Of a stretch of 64,000 nucleotides of DNA, positions 43,902 through 55,834 are shown piece by piece. Position numbers and translations under genes: made by a program. Numbering within the stretch: the first letter of the stretch is position 1; each line of letters begins with the position of its first letter. A model generated the notes under the pieces. It saw only the letters and a program-made list of their open reading frames with translations, was not told the DNA's origin and did not search any database. The stretch is from Spodoptera frugiperda (lineage: Eukaryota > Arthropoda > Insecta > Lepidoptera > Noctuidae): contig NC_064220.1 in NCBI RefSeq assembly GCF_023101765.2, positions 682,001 through 746,000 of the forward strand. The letters are read 5' to 3'.

Positions 43902-44436
43902 GTTAAAATAGTCTTCAGTCATTAACAGTATAGTAACAATCGTAGCAGTATATTTATAATTTACTCATACTTATAACAATGTAATAAACTATTTAAAAAC
44001 TTAATAAATCTTTTATAGCTTAGTAGCGTAGCGTCCACGTTTTGTTTACATTTCGCGCTCCGGAAACGTCATCATTTGTTGCTAAGCAACAAACGTCTAA
44101 CGTTTTAAAACGCTTACGTTTACTTGTGATGCTAAACCCTCCAGTTTATGAAGGCAAAAGCTTTTATGGAGAGTCATGGTACTTAAAACTATGTTAGTGA
44201 ATTTAAACAGTCAAAATCAATGCATTTTTTTAATTTGGTTCACCATTATTTAGGATTTTTATTAAAGAAGTAATTTTTAAACGAAACCTTGTTTGACAGG
44301 TTTGCTGTCCGCTGTCATTGTGAAATTGTCATCCGCGAAAATCGAAATTGCGTTTCGCGAAATTGTGGATTAGATATTTAAAAAATGTAAATTATCCAGA
44401 GTTTTCGGTTTGAATTTGATTTAATATCAGTTAAAC
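43902..44436. promoter_or_regulatory. Bidirectional promoter of SCLT1-like and HDAC11
   Basis: The two start codons are 535 bases apart and point outward. The interval has no coding frame. Its centre is relatively GC-rich ('tttcgcgctccggaaacgtc') and includes the palindrome at 44078-44090. Confidence 0.65.
44078..44090. promoter_or_regulatory. RFX X-box-like palindrome
   Basis: GTTGCTAAGCAAC: two perfect inverted half-sites GTTGCT/AGCAAC around one base. It lies 177 bases upstream of the SCLT1-like ATG and about 350 upstream of the HDAC11 ATG. RFX factors bind GTNRCC(N0-3)RGYAAC and drive ciliary genes; the half-sites fit, with a shorter spacer than the commonest form. Functional binding is inferred. 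Confidence 0.55.
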
Positions 44437-47400
44437 ATGTCAAGGTTTGTATCATTGAAGATTTTTATTTACAACTTTGTTTTAAATCTGATATTTTCGT
44501 CTTGACCTTTGCAGTTGTTATGTTAAGTAAATATCGACTATTATTTAATTATTCCAGTGACTCCAAGTTATATTTTGATATCAGAGAAGACCAGTGGCCT
44601 CTGGTTTATGACGATAACTATAATGTATCGTTTATGGGTTTAGAAAGGTTTCATGTATTCGATGCAAAGAAATGGCGCAACATAATCCAGGTATCGTTAT
44701 CTTTATTTCGCCGATATGAATGAAATATATGAAAAAACAGCTTTTTTTCTGTGCCAAAAGTATTGCGATGTACTCATTTATATTAATTTTCGAAAGATAT
44801 GATATGTATGTAAAATATTATGTGAGAATAAAGTTTTTATTTTATATTTTCAGTACTTGAAAGAAGCTGAACTGATAACAGATGACCACTTAGTGAGACC
44901 ACTTGAAGCTACAAAGAGTGATCTACAATTAGTCCACACTAGGAGATATCTAAAATCACTAAAAGTAAGTTATAGGAACTCTTTGTGGTCAGTGGGTTGT
45001 TTTGTGGTAAATGAGCAAATCTAAGCTGCAAACGAGCAGATGGTTTACCTGATGGTCAGCAATTTATTTGTATAAATAAGTAAATCAAATAGACAAGACA
45101 TTACATTTTTATAAAAATAAATAAGTTACTTTTAATTATTTCTGAAGATTTTTCTACTTTCAGTGGAGTCCAAAAGTAGCTGTGATAGCAGAAGTTCCAG
45201 TGATTGCATTAGTTCCAAATATACTGGTGCAGTATGCATACTTGAAGCCTATGAGGTATAGTATAAACTGTTATTGCTAGCCACTAGCCAGTGTTATTAG
45301 TTCATTCTTGATTTGGAATAACTATTATTATCCACTAGTACAAGAATCTAGGTTTCTTCAGATTAAACAACTATTCTTGACATTCCTCTAAAATGGGTGT
45401 ACTTTTTCCTACAATTGGAAAACAATGTTTTATCCTATACAAGTTTTGCGGGAGACACTCCGGGCTTGGGGGATCGCGGCATTCTCTGGCTACAGTAAGT
45501 ACAGATCTACAGACGGCAAGCAAGGGTAAGAGACCCGAGGGTCACGCCCTACTCGAGCCTAAAATAGCTATCAGACCACTCTCATTCAATGTGGGAGAAG
45601 TTACTTGACAACATAGGAGAATTTGATGATTTCCACTCCCCAAAAAAATAAATGCTATACAATTAATTTTTTTCAGGCTACAAACTGGCGGTTCTGTGTT
45701 AGCTGGTAAGTTGGCATTAGAGCGAGGCTGGGCTATCAACGTAGGAGGTGGCTTCCACCACTGCAGTGGTGACAAGGGAGGTGGATTCTGTCCGTATGCA
45801 GATATTACCCTGCTCATCCGTTTCCTAGTCATACACCATTTGATACAGAACGCTATGATTGTGGACTTGGATGCTCATCAGGTAATTCATATTTTATGTA
45901 AGTAGTACTAGAGTAGCATTAATGGTCAAACTACCAATGGTCTCTTATAGGCTGCTGATGTGATGTAACTAGAGTAGACAGTCCATATTATTGGAACTCA
46001 TAGGTTAACATGTTAACCACCACACTGGTCACTGGTGATTGATTGATGCTTAACAGGGAGATTTGCCTTCAATAATTTCGTTTCAGCAGTTATGCTTTTA
46101 ATAGATTTTCGTCTTAGCTACATAATAATAAGGTTGCAAATGTGATAACGAAAGTTGACAATTTGGTGTTGCTAAGTGCTGTTGACTATTTTTCTTTGCC
46201 TAACTCAAATCAACTCATTTATTTCTCTAGTCACTTACATTACATATTTCCTTTCAAACATATTGTGGGGTTGATCGAAATTATAATTGTAGGGAAATGG
46301 CTACGAACGTGACTTCCTAGGTGTACCAGAAGTGTACATAATGGACATGTACAACAAGCACATATATCCGAATGACAAAGAGGCCAAACGGGCGATTAGG
46401 AAGAAGGTGGAACTCGGTAACAAAGTTGAAGATATGGAGTACATGCTCAAGTTAAGACAGTGAGTATAGAACTTACAGACATAAATAAATAGATATTATA
46501 GTTGCTTACTAGCTGATCCGGCAAACTTCGTACCGCCTCAAACATTATTTTTCTCACCTTTTAAACCTTCCCTGGACTTCCACAAATAATTCAAGACCAA
46601 AATTTGCCAAATTGCTCCAGCCGTTCTCGAATTTTAGCGAGACTAACGAACAGCATTTGATTTTTATATATAGAGAAGAAAGAAGAAGATGGTCAAATAC
46701 TCAAACGCCAATCGATTTTAAGACGCTATCAAGAATAGTCGTTGTCACTACAAATTTCTTATAAAAGACAAAGATAGAAAGATATTAAAGTTCAACTTAA
46801 AATTGAGTAGCGTTTCAGTTTTCGGGCGTTAGTCTTAACTTTTTACTAACCCTTTGTGAACGCATATTTGACGGTAGTTACATTGACGACGCGTTTATCG
46901 CTAGAGGCGCCATCTATACTCTGCAAAAAACTACATCAATAGAATAAATTAACCATATTAATCAGCCCTTTGTCAACAAGTGCCTTCGGAAGCAAATATA
47001 AATAGTTGTACTGAATTACTAACAAGACTCTAGTTTAAGTCTCTAGTAGCACCACCTAGTAAGTGCAAAAACTAGTCATTATTGTTTGTTCTGTTCCAAA
47101 CTGATGTTTTTATAACTTCTTCTAAACTATAGGTCTAACTATAGGTAATAAAGTTATGAAAGAAGTTATGTCAATGATTACGAAATTAATTTTAATTAGC
47201 TATTGATAGATAATAAAATAATTTCAGGAATTTAAAAGAAGCTTTGAAGGAGTTCAAGCCAGATATTTTGATATACAACGCCGGGACCGACATACTGGAT
47301 TCAGATCCACTTGGCCACTTGAGAATTAGTGAATTTGTAAGTTTATAGAATAATTCTTATTAATAGCATGGTACCTGGAATATTGACTAAAGTATCATAC

Positions 47401-47827
47401 ATCTATTAGACTTTATTACACTTAAGCTTTGCTCAGACAATCTTTCCATATTTTATTTTAGGGGCATAGTTATTAACTACTAGGTTCTGCCAGCGGCTTC
47501 GCTCGTGTCACCGTGGGCTAAAAAGTCCTATCACCCAAGTCAGCTCATGCACTGTTTGTATACCTTTAATCAAAATCCGTCCAGTAGTTTCAGCGTGATT
47601 GACTGACAAATATCCAAACAAACAAACTTTCACATTTATTATAATATTATAGTGTAATTATCCTTTTTCAGGGTATAGTAAAAAGAGACGAATTCGTTTT
47701 CGAAATGTGTAAGGCGAGAAGTATTCCTATTGTAATGCTGACAAGTGGAGGGTATTTGAGAAAAACTGCCAAAATCATAGCAGACTCCATCATGAACTTA
47801 CATCGTAAAGGACTCATCCAAGGATAA
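44437..47827 (+). CDS. HDAC11: Histone deacetylase 11
   Basis: Eight exons join in phase: 44437-44444 (only 8 bases), 44558-44690, 44854-44964, 45164-45255, 45677-45881, 46293-46459, 47228-47336, 47672-47827 (TAA), giving 326 residues (human 347). HDAC11 is the sole class IV zinc-dependent deacetylase and is known to be an efficient lysine long-chain defatty-acylase. Seen here: 'YDDNYNVSFMGLERFHVFDA', 'LVHTRRYL', 'GGSVLAGKLALERGWAINVG' followed by GGFHHCSGDKGGGFCPYAD (the two catalytic histidines), 'VDLDAHQGNG' (zinc aspartate and histidine), 'YNAGTDILDSDPLG' (second zinc aspartate) and 'LTSGGY' (catalytic tyrosine). All key residues are kept, so an active enzyme is expected. The short human C-terminal tail is absent. 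AATAAA at 48717-48722 is a likely poly(A) signal. Confidence 0.97.
45025..45064 (+). mobile_element. Repeat R1 fragment
   Basis: 'gcaaacgagcagatggttta' plus CCTGATGGTCAGCAAT, a 40-base relic of R1 in HDAC11 intron 3. Confidence 0.5.
46508..46672 (+). mobile_element. Non-LTR retrotransposon 3' tail
   Basis: 'actagctgatccggcaaact', 'caagaccaaaatttgccaaa' and 'cgagactaacgaacagcatt', ending at 'tttttatatatag'. Second copy of the 19708-19860 family. In HDAC11 intron 6. Confidence 0.65.
47483..47655 (+). mobile_element. LINE-like tail fragment
   Basis: 'taggttctgccagcggcttc', GCTCGTGTCACCGTGGGCTA, 'aatcaaaatccgtccagtag', 'ttcacatttattataatatt'. It sits directly before HDAC11 exon 8. Confidence 0.6.
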
Positions 47828-49551
47828 ACAAGGGAAGGTATCACGTGATCAACAACCAATCAGGTTTGAGGAATATGACGCGATATAAAATATCTCATTT
47901 TTGTCATTGTTCGTTACTCTACTCTGCTTGTAAGGTAATTTTAATAACTTTGTTATTGATAATATTCTTTTGAATTGTTATTATAAGTGGTGGGAGGGCG
48001 AATCTGATTTAAAAAGAACTAGTAAGTACTCAAGAAATTGTATTTGCTTTAATGATATTACTTAAATCTTTGATGCTTAATGACTTTCTACCTTGTTACC
48101 TAAGTAATAAGGGTGTCACTCAAATGTAAACATTGCCAGTATAGGAGATAATATTTATCGAGTTTCATCCTCGTTAAACCTTTCCTGTGAATATTATGAG
48201 AGGTATCGCTTCTCGTGGAGACACCAGAACTTGGAACTATTCTAATGTGTCAAAATAGATTAATGGAGTTTCAACTTTATTTGAAAAACATCAAGGTTAG
48301 AATTCTATTAACAATGTGGCGTTACTAAGCTGTAGGATAAAGCTAAACTTCCTAATAAGCTAAAAGGAGACAAGCCACAATAAACGCAAAAACTTATTAA
48401 AATATCTAATTAAGACATTAATCCAGTATTTTATTACTACTAGCAGTAGAAAATTCTAGAATTAAATTCTACAAGTGATATTATAAAGACACACTTTAAC
48501 TTCGATCTCATTGTGCCAATTAAATTATTATTTATTAATATAAGCAAATTAAATTTGCGATTTTTAGTACTCATAGTACATTTAGTTTTGTAGTAGATAC
48601 ATACATATATTTATAATTATAGTTTTATATTTACCTGTATTAATTAATCTTTAATAATGTGATCAATATAAAGTATTTATTACACAATAGTATAATGCTT
48701 GAAGATTATTTTTTCAAATAAATACTATTTTTCTCGTAATAAGAACTTTTATTTAATTATTCCAAAAATGGAACGGATATTACTCGTGGGAGAAGTATAA
48801 CATGAGTGTTTAAAGTTCCTCAAAGTTCCTCAAGAACCACTATCCATTGTTCAAAATCGTATCAAAATCTGTTCAATATTTTCTGAGTTTGTCGCAAACA
48901 GACAGATGTGAAGGGAATTTTGTGGCGTGTGTCACAATTGATCAAGAAGAAATTAAACAAAAAAGTAATAATTTAAACGCATTTATTAATAACAACCCTA
49001 GAAATTAATAAATAAAGAGCATTTTTGCAAAACTAAGTTACAAGACATCCAGTGCACACATTTAGCTTGACGCAGCAGTGCAAGGAAACGCAGTGTCTTT
49101 TAAACATATTTGTAGCAAAAATGTGCTTCATACAAACATTCACGTATGTTTAATAAGTGCAAGAGTGCTTTGGTGGTCTCAGAACACTCTGTTAATGGCA
49201 TATCTTTTATCCCTCTGTGACCTATTATGGCGCTTCATACAAGATGCAAAATATTGCATATAATTCTGTCCAATCTCATACACTATGCTAAATTCAAAGT
49301 ATTTTTCCAGTCTTTATTTGATTTTATGGAGCAATAGTCTGAACATAATGAAAGAGATGACTAGAAGAAACTATCTATTTAGTTCCTCAGCAATAAATAT
49401 ATGATCAAAGTGACAGAAACTCCCTAGTTTCATAATGATGATGACGATGATGAATTTCCATATAAAAATGTATCCAAAAACGTAATAATTTAGCCAAGAC
49501 CAATCGACTAGAAACTCGAACACTGTGGTGTATTCCACAAGAGAGCTCATT
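47828..49551. other. Convergent HDAC11 / RIBC2 3' region
   Basis: Contains both 3' UTRs. Poly(A) signal candidates are 48717-48722 for HDAC11 and, on the minus strand, 49313-49318 for RIBC2. A short GAT-rich run lies at 49433-49452. No coding frame was recognised. Confidence 0.6.
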
Positions 49552-52500
49552 TTATCTGGTGGTAGTGTTGAACTGCGCGTAGTATTCATCGGTCGGCGTG
49601 TTGTTGTACACCACTTCTCTGAAGTACTTCTCTTTCTCCTTCTGCTGTAAGGCCATGAGTTGGTTTTCTTCCATCAGCTGGCGAGCGATCTCTCTGTAAG
49701 TGGAGTTTGACATGGTTTTCAATTGCAGTTTTGGGTAATATTCTGTGTTTTGGGTCTTAAAAGCAATTTTTGAAAGGTTAAAACCTGCGTCAGTTAACAT
49801 TTCAGAGGGCTTAGTACGAGTTTGCTTTACGTTGAACGAAAGCGAAACAAGAGAGCGTTCGGCGCTCTGATTGGCAGGCGGGAATGAATCAACCAATCAG
49901 AACGCCGAACGTACTCCTGTTTCGTTTTCGTTCAACGTAAAGCAAACTCGCACTAAGGGTACAGGTCAAAAAGTTTCAAGCGACTAGGTTACTTCCCTTT
50001 ACCCTACCCCATGGGGTAAACTACCATCTTTACATTCTCAATTTCCACATTATCCATGTATCGGGTCATATAATCACGCTGATAAATTAATAAAACAATA
50101 ACTGCTTAAATTACCGTCTCTTTCTCTTGTCGGCAATGTCCTGTCGTGCCACTTCGCGTTGAATGGACTTGGATAACGCTTGCCATTCAGCTTCCATCTT
50201 ATCTAAAGCGTCGCGCTTCGCCTGAAGAAAAACGAACCAGGATAAGCTTACCAGATAAAAGAAACATTGGTTCTTTTTGGTCTTTTAATAATCAGTTAAA
50301 GTAAATTACCTTAGATGCAGCCATTTGTTCCTTCTGTGCGGCATAGAACTTCTTCAATTCTTCTTGGTTCATACCCTTGTACATGTAACCGATGGCCCTG
50401 AAAAACAAACACACGACAAGCTTTAAAAACATATTCTTGGTTTTTGGAAAAAACGCTTATTTGAAGGTCGTCAGCCAATTTTTACAAATGCCATGTCTTT
50501 TTGAAAAACGTCATGGATCATTATCATCTGTACGCTTCACTAGCAGGTTGGAGATCACAGCTTGAGAGAATAAGCTTCATCAGAGAACGCTGCTGCCCGG
50601 TTTCTGATAAATATGTAGTCCCTTAATCGGCTCTTTAAACTCACGCTAGAATCAGCTGATGACAAATGCATTATAGGTGTTCTGTTGGCAACACATAGCT
50701 CATCAATGTCCTCATGTTCAACAAACCTGTTCTTTCCAAGAGCACTCTTGGCCACATCAGGGTTCTCAGTGAGCATATCCGAAGTGAGGTTGTTGTACAT
50801 CTCCGCTGTGTTGTCGGCTTCCTCCTGCTCTTTGAGGACCTGTTCCAGTTGCTTCTTCTCTGCAGCCTGGTCAAATTAAATTATTGTTTAAAAGTCCCTG
50901 TCATTTCAATATTTTCCCCAAAATGTCGACACTTGTTACGCCGGATGTACATGCGCGACGCCGATTGCTTACCATCAGGTGATCTGTCTAATCGTTTACC
51001 GTAAAAAAGTTTCATCTTCTGCCCATAATGCAATCCTGTTTTAGTGTTTTATTTTTTTTATTTTATGTAATAAAAATATGTAGCATGGATTCTTCTGTTA
51101 GTAAAATGAGTACCTAATTATAAAAGCGTTTAATAGATTATTTATCAAGCACTTACCAAGGCTTCGTTGTATTTAAGGTTGGCCTGTCCGAGCCTGTAGC
51201 GGCACTCTCGTTCCATCTTGTCCAGCTCACCAGCGCGGTTGTCACGAGCTTTTATGGCCATCTTTAAACAAAAAAAAAATTGGTAATGTTTTCATTGTTA
51301 GAAATGCTTGTGTTCATCTTGTCAATATTTTGTGCATAAATAGGTAGTTTTGACCGCTGTATCCTCCTGTACCGAATCCCGAGAGGTCTGCACATGGTCT
51401 GGATATAAAAAAACTTTCATATTCATTCATAGTTCCTATATGTATACCTGAGTGCGGTTTCGAAACTTATCAACGGCAAGTACCAATGTGTCTTTTTCCA
51501 AGTTATATGTACTTTTTAAGATTATTTAGACAACACTGACAAACGGCAAAGAAAAACATCGTGAAGAAACCTTGGCCTTTAATTTCTAATTACAAGTCTA
51601 AAATCGTCAACCCGTATTGAGCAAGCGTGGTGATTAATGCTCAGACTTTCTCCAAGCGAAAAGAGGCTCTGGTCCGCAGTGTCCATGTAATAGGCTGTTG
51701 ATGTATGTATGTATATTTTAGTAGGAAGTAGAATGTAATAGGAAAAATAAAAAATGGTCAGTGTAATGTGTCACATGATCCATTACACAGTAATCCGTAA
51801 TACCTGTGTGGTAACTGGTAATACAGTGTGACCACAACCACAATGCTCACATCCAGTTAATGAACATTAATTTGTTATGCCACTAATTGTTATGTTGTTT
51901 GTAAGGGCTCATGACAATTTGGGTACTTACCATGTACTTGGTAGCAGTGTCAAATCATATTAAAACTATGTGTTGTGTGTAGAACAGACCCATAATCCCA
52001 ACACTGGACTGTTGATCATGACGATGATAGGTAAACAACTTTCCAATAGAAAATTGGAATGAAAGATTTTATCAATAATAAGCATTCAAACAATATCGGT
52101 TGGTAAATAATAACGAATTTGTTCTATTCCCTCACGGAGCAACACACGTTTGTATGATCCACAAATTGTTGTTCCGGGTATGGGTGTGAAATGTACGTGA
52201 ACTTGTATGTTTAGTAAACGCACCCACGACACAGGAGAATACTGAAGTGGGGCAACGTTTCAAAAAAGTCTGATGCACTTCTATAAAGTGTTCTAGCAAC
52301 GTACCATGTAAGCAGCTTCAGCTTTCTTTCTTTCCTCTTCGGCCGCCTTCCTCTCTTGTACCTGTTGTTCAAGCCAGGCATTCTTCTGTGCTGCCATGAT
52401 CTTCTTACGCTCTTCAAATTCCAGGTCTTCACCTTCGAATCTGTAATAAAGACAGACAGACTCATATTCATTTACACCTACGTTATTGTCGTCTTCCTCG

Positions 52501-53623
52501 TAAAGGTATAAACCAATTTTTAAGAATAGGATAACTCCTATTCTTAAAAATATTGTAGGAGCATAACTGCTGTGTACAAAAAGAGGAAACAAATTGTTTA
52601 GTCAAATGAATTTGCCACACATACTTCTGAGCACTGGACAAGCCCACTGGCTGGCCATCATCAGGTCTCGGTGGCAGCTGCTTCTTCAGAACTTCAGGGT
52701 CGTTGAGATCGTACTCCCGCCTGTCTTCAAAACGCTGGTATTTTTGGCGGTACGAGTCTATTTCAACGCCAATACGATGACGTTCCTACGGAATTTATAT
52801 TAGTCGATTTACGGAAAACGAAACATAGTTGTGGTAAGAGGAACCTAACAATTACCTCAACAAGTTATCACAGTATGGATACTTGTTTATCTATGGACAT
52901 TTTCTTTTAGTGAATTTCGATAGTACAGTGGTGAACTTAGGAATTCTGCAATAGTAGCCCACAAAGTGCTAACCTCCTTTCTTAAATACTTACTTCTTTC
53001 TCCCTAGCTTCAAGTATAACGGCTAGGTTGCTGTCCTTGATCATCTGCTGCGCGAAGGCCAGGTCTTTTCGTTTTTGGTCGTCTCGTTCTGCCTTCTTCT
53101 CCGCTACCTGACGCTCCAGGAACTTGACATCCACCTGCAATCAGGCTCTGAGCATACTATGTAGCTCTCGACATGAAGGGTGAAAGAAAATAACTTTAGG
53201 ACGAGGTGTATAAGTGTGATTGCTTTTTAAAAGATTGTGGCAATGGGGGCATTTTCTGTGATGATAAATATATTGCATAGACAAATGGTATATACCTATT
53301 ATTATTGTTGCCTTAATAAATAAGTATTTTCATTTTTAATTTGATCTCATTAGATTTAAATATTTTTGCAATTTTATATAGTAATTCAAGTTTTGAAAGG
53401 ATCACAAGGCCATGTAAATTATTGTAAATTGTATTTGAGCATGTAAGTGTATCCTTTGCTGGGAGTCCAATAAAATAAAATAAAGATTATGTGTTCTTAC
53501 CCCAATCTTCCTGTTTCTAGCATTGAAGATCCTGGACCTTCTCTCGAGCTCACATTGTCTCCTTCTCTCTCTATTCTGAGCCTCCTTTCGGTCCTGTTCG
53601 TTGGCTATCTGTAATTTCATCAT
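49552..53623 (-). CDS. RIBC2: RIB43A-like with coiled-coils protein (axonemal doublet microtubule inner protein)
   Basis: Nine exons join in phase: 53623-53501, 53134-52994, 52785-52625, 52440-52305, 51261-51157, 50866-50727, 50397-50310, 50221-50115, 49693-49552 (TAA), giving 380 residues, the normal length for RIB43A/RIBC1/RIBC2. These proteins lie inside the A-tubule of axonemal doublets and stabilise protofilaments in cilia and sperm flagella. Seen here: the N-terminal 'RRSRIFNARNRKIGVDVKFL', then 'EREYDLNDP'-like 'RREYDLNDPEVLKKQLPPR', 'FEGEDLEFEERKK', 'LTSDMLTENPDVAKSALG', 'YMYKGMNQEELKKFYAAQKE' and the very conserved end 'NNTPTDEYYAQFNTTTR'. The ATG at 53623 starts with two methionines in a row; an upstream in-frame GTG is not used as a start in animals. 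An X-box-like site is 80 bases upstream. Confidence 0.95.
49809..49962. mobile_element. MITE family A, well preserved
   Basis: Left end CTTAGTACGAGTTTGCTTTA and inverted right end GCAAACTCGCACTAAG share about 30 bases. The paired core 'gctctgattggc' / 'accaatcagaacgcc' is intact. In the last RIBC2 intron. Confidence 0.78.
50945..51007 (-). mobile_element. Repeat R1 fragment, inverted
   Basis: 'gcgacgccgattgcttacca' and TCAGGTGATCTGTCTAATCG, ending at a poly(A) run. In the RIBC2 intron before exon 6. Confidence 0.55.
52125..52268 (+). mobile_element. tRNA-derived SINE, 5'-truncated
   Basis: 'ctcacggagcaacacacgtt', 'gtatgatccacaaattgttg', 'gtacgtgaacttgtatgttt', 'aaacgcacccacgacacagg' and an A-run. 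Its 3' end is about 35 bases from RIBC2 exon 4. Confidence 0.7.
52517..52550. repeat. Perfect 15-bp hairpin
   Basis: TTTTTAAGAATAGGA (52517-52531) and its exact reverse complement (52536-52550) enclose loop TAAC, in RIBC2 intron 3. Confidence 0.85.
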
Positions 53624-54965
53624 TTTTACGTCTAAATACTTGAAAAACTTGTTCACAAAATAATTCGGTACAAAATTCCGCGTCCGCGAAATAACAAAGT
53701 GCGTTGCTATGGTAACTGATTGTTTTTTCTGGTTGTTGGATACGGCATTGATTTTTGGAAAAGGTTGTATGTTATCTTTCGTCTATTTGTTTAGCCAGTT
53801 GTTTGGTTGGTTCTTTGGTAATCAAGACATTAAACTGTGTACTCGAGTTTTGATTGTTTTATTTTCTTTGGTACCTAAAATGACATCAATAACATTTAAT
53901 AAACAAGGCCATTACTGAAACTGTAAATTAACTTATATCACACATTAAGTGCAATAAAATCGATAATTACTTTATTCTGTGCAATAAAGGACAGACTACA
54001 GTTAAAATCCGTAGCTACGGAGGCGTAGCTCGTAGCAGTCGTAGCATTAAATGGTAGAACTTTTTTGTTTTGTTAATATAAATACTGATTTATCGTCGTT
54101 ATTAAATAATTCGTCCATGGTTGAGAAAAGAGCAACGCGTATATTTAATAAATTTTTTTTAAGAGGTTGGCAAAGCTAAGGTTTGATTTATACGTTTGAT
54201 TTTATATGGGATTGGGTAAGCCTAATGTTCGCATAATGTTCCTAATACAAGTAGGAAGCCTATTATGTGAGAGTAGATATATTAGGTAGGTGGCGAATAT
54301 ACCCAATGTGAGTTAAATACCTAGATTCTAGGAAAATGATGGAAACGTATTTTAAAAAGAAAATACTTTAAGACCTTTTCAAAGTGATTACAGTTAAAGA
54401 AAGAAAACGATACATCTTCTAAAATTTCCCTGTAAACACTTGGGAACTTACCTAATTTAGTACAAACTTAGTAAAATAGGTATATATGTATAAACCTACA
54501 CGTAAATAAATATTGAATCACGTTTATGATTCTACTAAAGGTAATCTTGTGGAAGTATCACTGTGACGCAAATGTCCCATCATATTGATTCTGTAACTGA
54601 AAGTAAGGAACACTCATCTAATTGGCTAATAGCAATAATGTTTAGTCCATAAACTACCATTTTGAAATAGGAAACGTGGTAGTAAATTAAATTTTTGTGC
54701 TAGCAACACGGACTGCGGCGAACATGAGGTGTGCGTCGCAATTGTCAGGCCACTCGCCGCCGAGTAGCGTAGATTAGAATTCAGCCACAGTGCGCGCCAC
54801 ACCGCCGTCAGACGAGGTTGTTACGCGTTCGCGGACGAAAACCCGTATTACATGTGCGTACTATTACGTATTTACAAACGTATATTTTTAGTGTTACAAA
54901 TAAAAAAATAAATAAAAGTGCTGTGCTTTTGAATCACATTTTTCACTGTGTTATGTGTTATAATT
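53624..54965. promoter_or_regulatory. Divergent region RIBC2 / aminotransferase-like gene
   Basis: Start codons are 1.34 kb apart. The RIBC2 side holds the X-box-like palindrome at 53703. The other side (about 54705-54860) is clearly richer in GC and CpG ('gccgccgagtagcgtagatt', 'cgcgttcgcggacgaaaacc') and is the likely promoter and leader of the rightward gene. No coding frame is supported in between. Confidence 0.55.
53703..53716. promoter_or_regulatory. RFX X-box upstream of RIBC2
   Basis: GTTGCTATGGTAAC matches the palindromic X-box GTTGCCATGGCAAC at 12 of 14 positions, and both changes (C to T, C to T) stay within GTNRCY/RGYAAC. It ends 80 bases upstream of the RIBC2 ATG, where X-boxes of axonemal genes typically lie. 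Confidence 0.75.
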
Positions 54966-55158
54966 ATGACAAGTGTTTTGAAGAAATCTAGAGGCACTAA
55001 AGGAAAATCTGAATCCATGCAAGAGGATCTGCCTTCGAGATGGGGGGAGATCTCCCGCGAAAATCAGTCTCAGGAAGCCGCGAAATTGATAAAATGTATC
55101 GATGAGAACATCATCGGGAAAGGGAATTCTTTCTGTGGACCTTTTGGGAGGAGAAAAG
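54966..55158 (+). CDS. First coding exon of a probable class-V aminotransferase-like gene (continues beyond window)
   Basis: ATG at 54966 opens 64 codons plus one base, ending at a good donor (AAAAG then GTAGGA). The peptide ends 'CIDENIIGKGNSFCGPFGRR' plus K. From memory, this '...IGxxxxFxGPFGxRx' segment precedes the 'YCDYTASGR' motif at the N-terminus of a family of PLP-dependent class-V aminotransferase/cysteine-desulfurase-like proteins in insects; the exon phase would allow a valine to follow. The catalytic part is not in the window, since I find no matching downstream exon before 64000, so intron 1 is at least 8.8 kb. The first 30 residues are polar and basic with no signal peptide. 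The exon is likely real, given the GC-rich upstream region and clean donor. The product name is tentative. Confidence 0.55.
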
Positions 55159-55834
55159 GTAGGACTTGTTTTAAATTGAAACGTTACATTCAAAATTGAC
55201 GATAAAGACTTTCTTAACACAAACATCTTTCTAAATCTGTTCCTAAAGCCAATATACTGAATAATTCAACGACTCAATAAGAATATTGGGTAGGAAAACT
55301 AAAATGGTGCGCAAATAAATTTGGAAAATCTGAACGTCACGTCGCATGACTTTAATGCATTGTAAACAAATCACATTGAATAGAATATTCAAATAAATTA
55401 GCATTAGTTATTTCGAGACGTGGAAACGATGCCAATGTGCCATGTTCGTTACTATACAAGGCCTAATAATAGAAAAAACATATGTTCTGTGTGTATTAGC
55501 CGGCTCCTCGTGAACTAGTGTATAGTGATCAAGGTTAAAGTCATTAGATTACCATTTTAATTTGGATGTTTTAAGATAAAACGTATGATTTTCTACTTTA
55601 TTAAGATTAGATTAAGATTCACAAGCATATCGCCTCTACAAATTCTCGTATTTATAAATATAGCTAGATAGTTTCGTATTAAACATGTCTAGAGGTTTGT
55701 AAATTTTAATTGTGTTTAATTTTTTTATAAACAACAATTGGTAAATAGCAAATCGCCTGGTCGGAGGATTCTCCTTTTTTAGGGAACTTTAATCTCTATT
55801 CCCTAAACTGGTGACTCCAACATGATGTCTTTTC

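Noticed and set aside
45393..45608. 71-codon frame in an HDAC11 intron
   Set aside because: It is bounded by good HDAC11 splice sites and encodes nothing recognisable; it is probably a repeat piece.
53624..53656. N-terminal extension of RIBC2 from a GTG
   Set aside because: Animal nuclear genes do not start at GTG in this way, and the ATG at 53623 gives the family's normal N-terminus.
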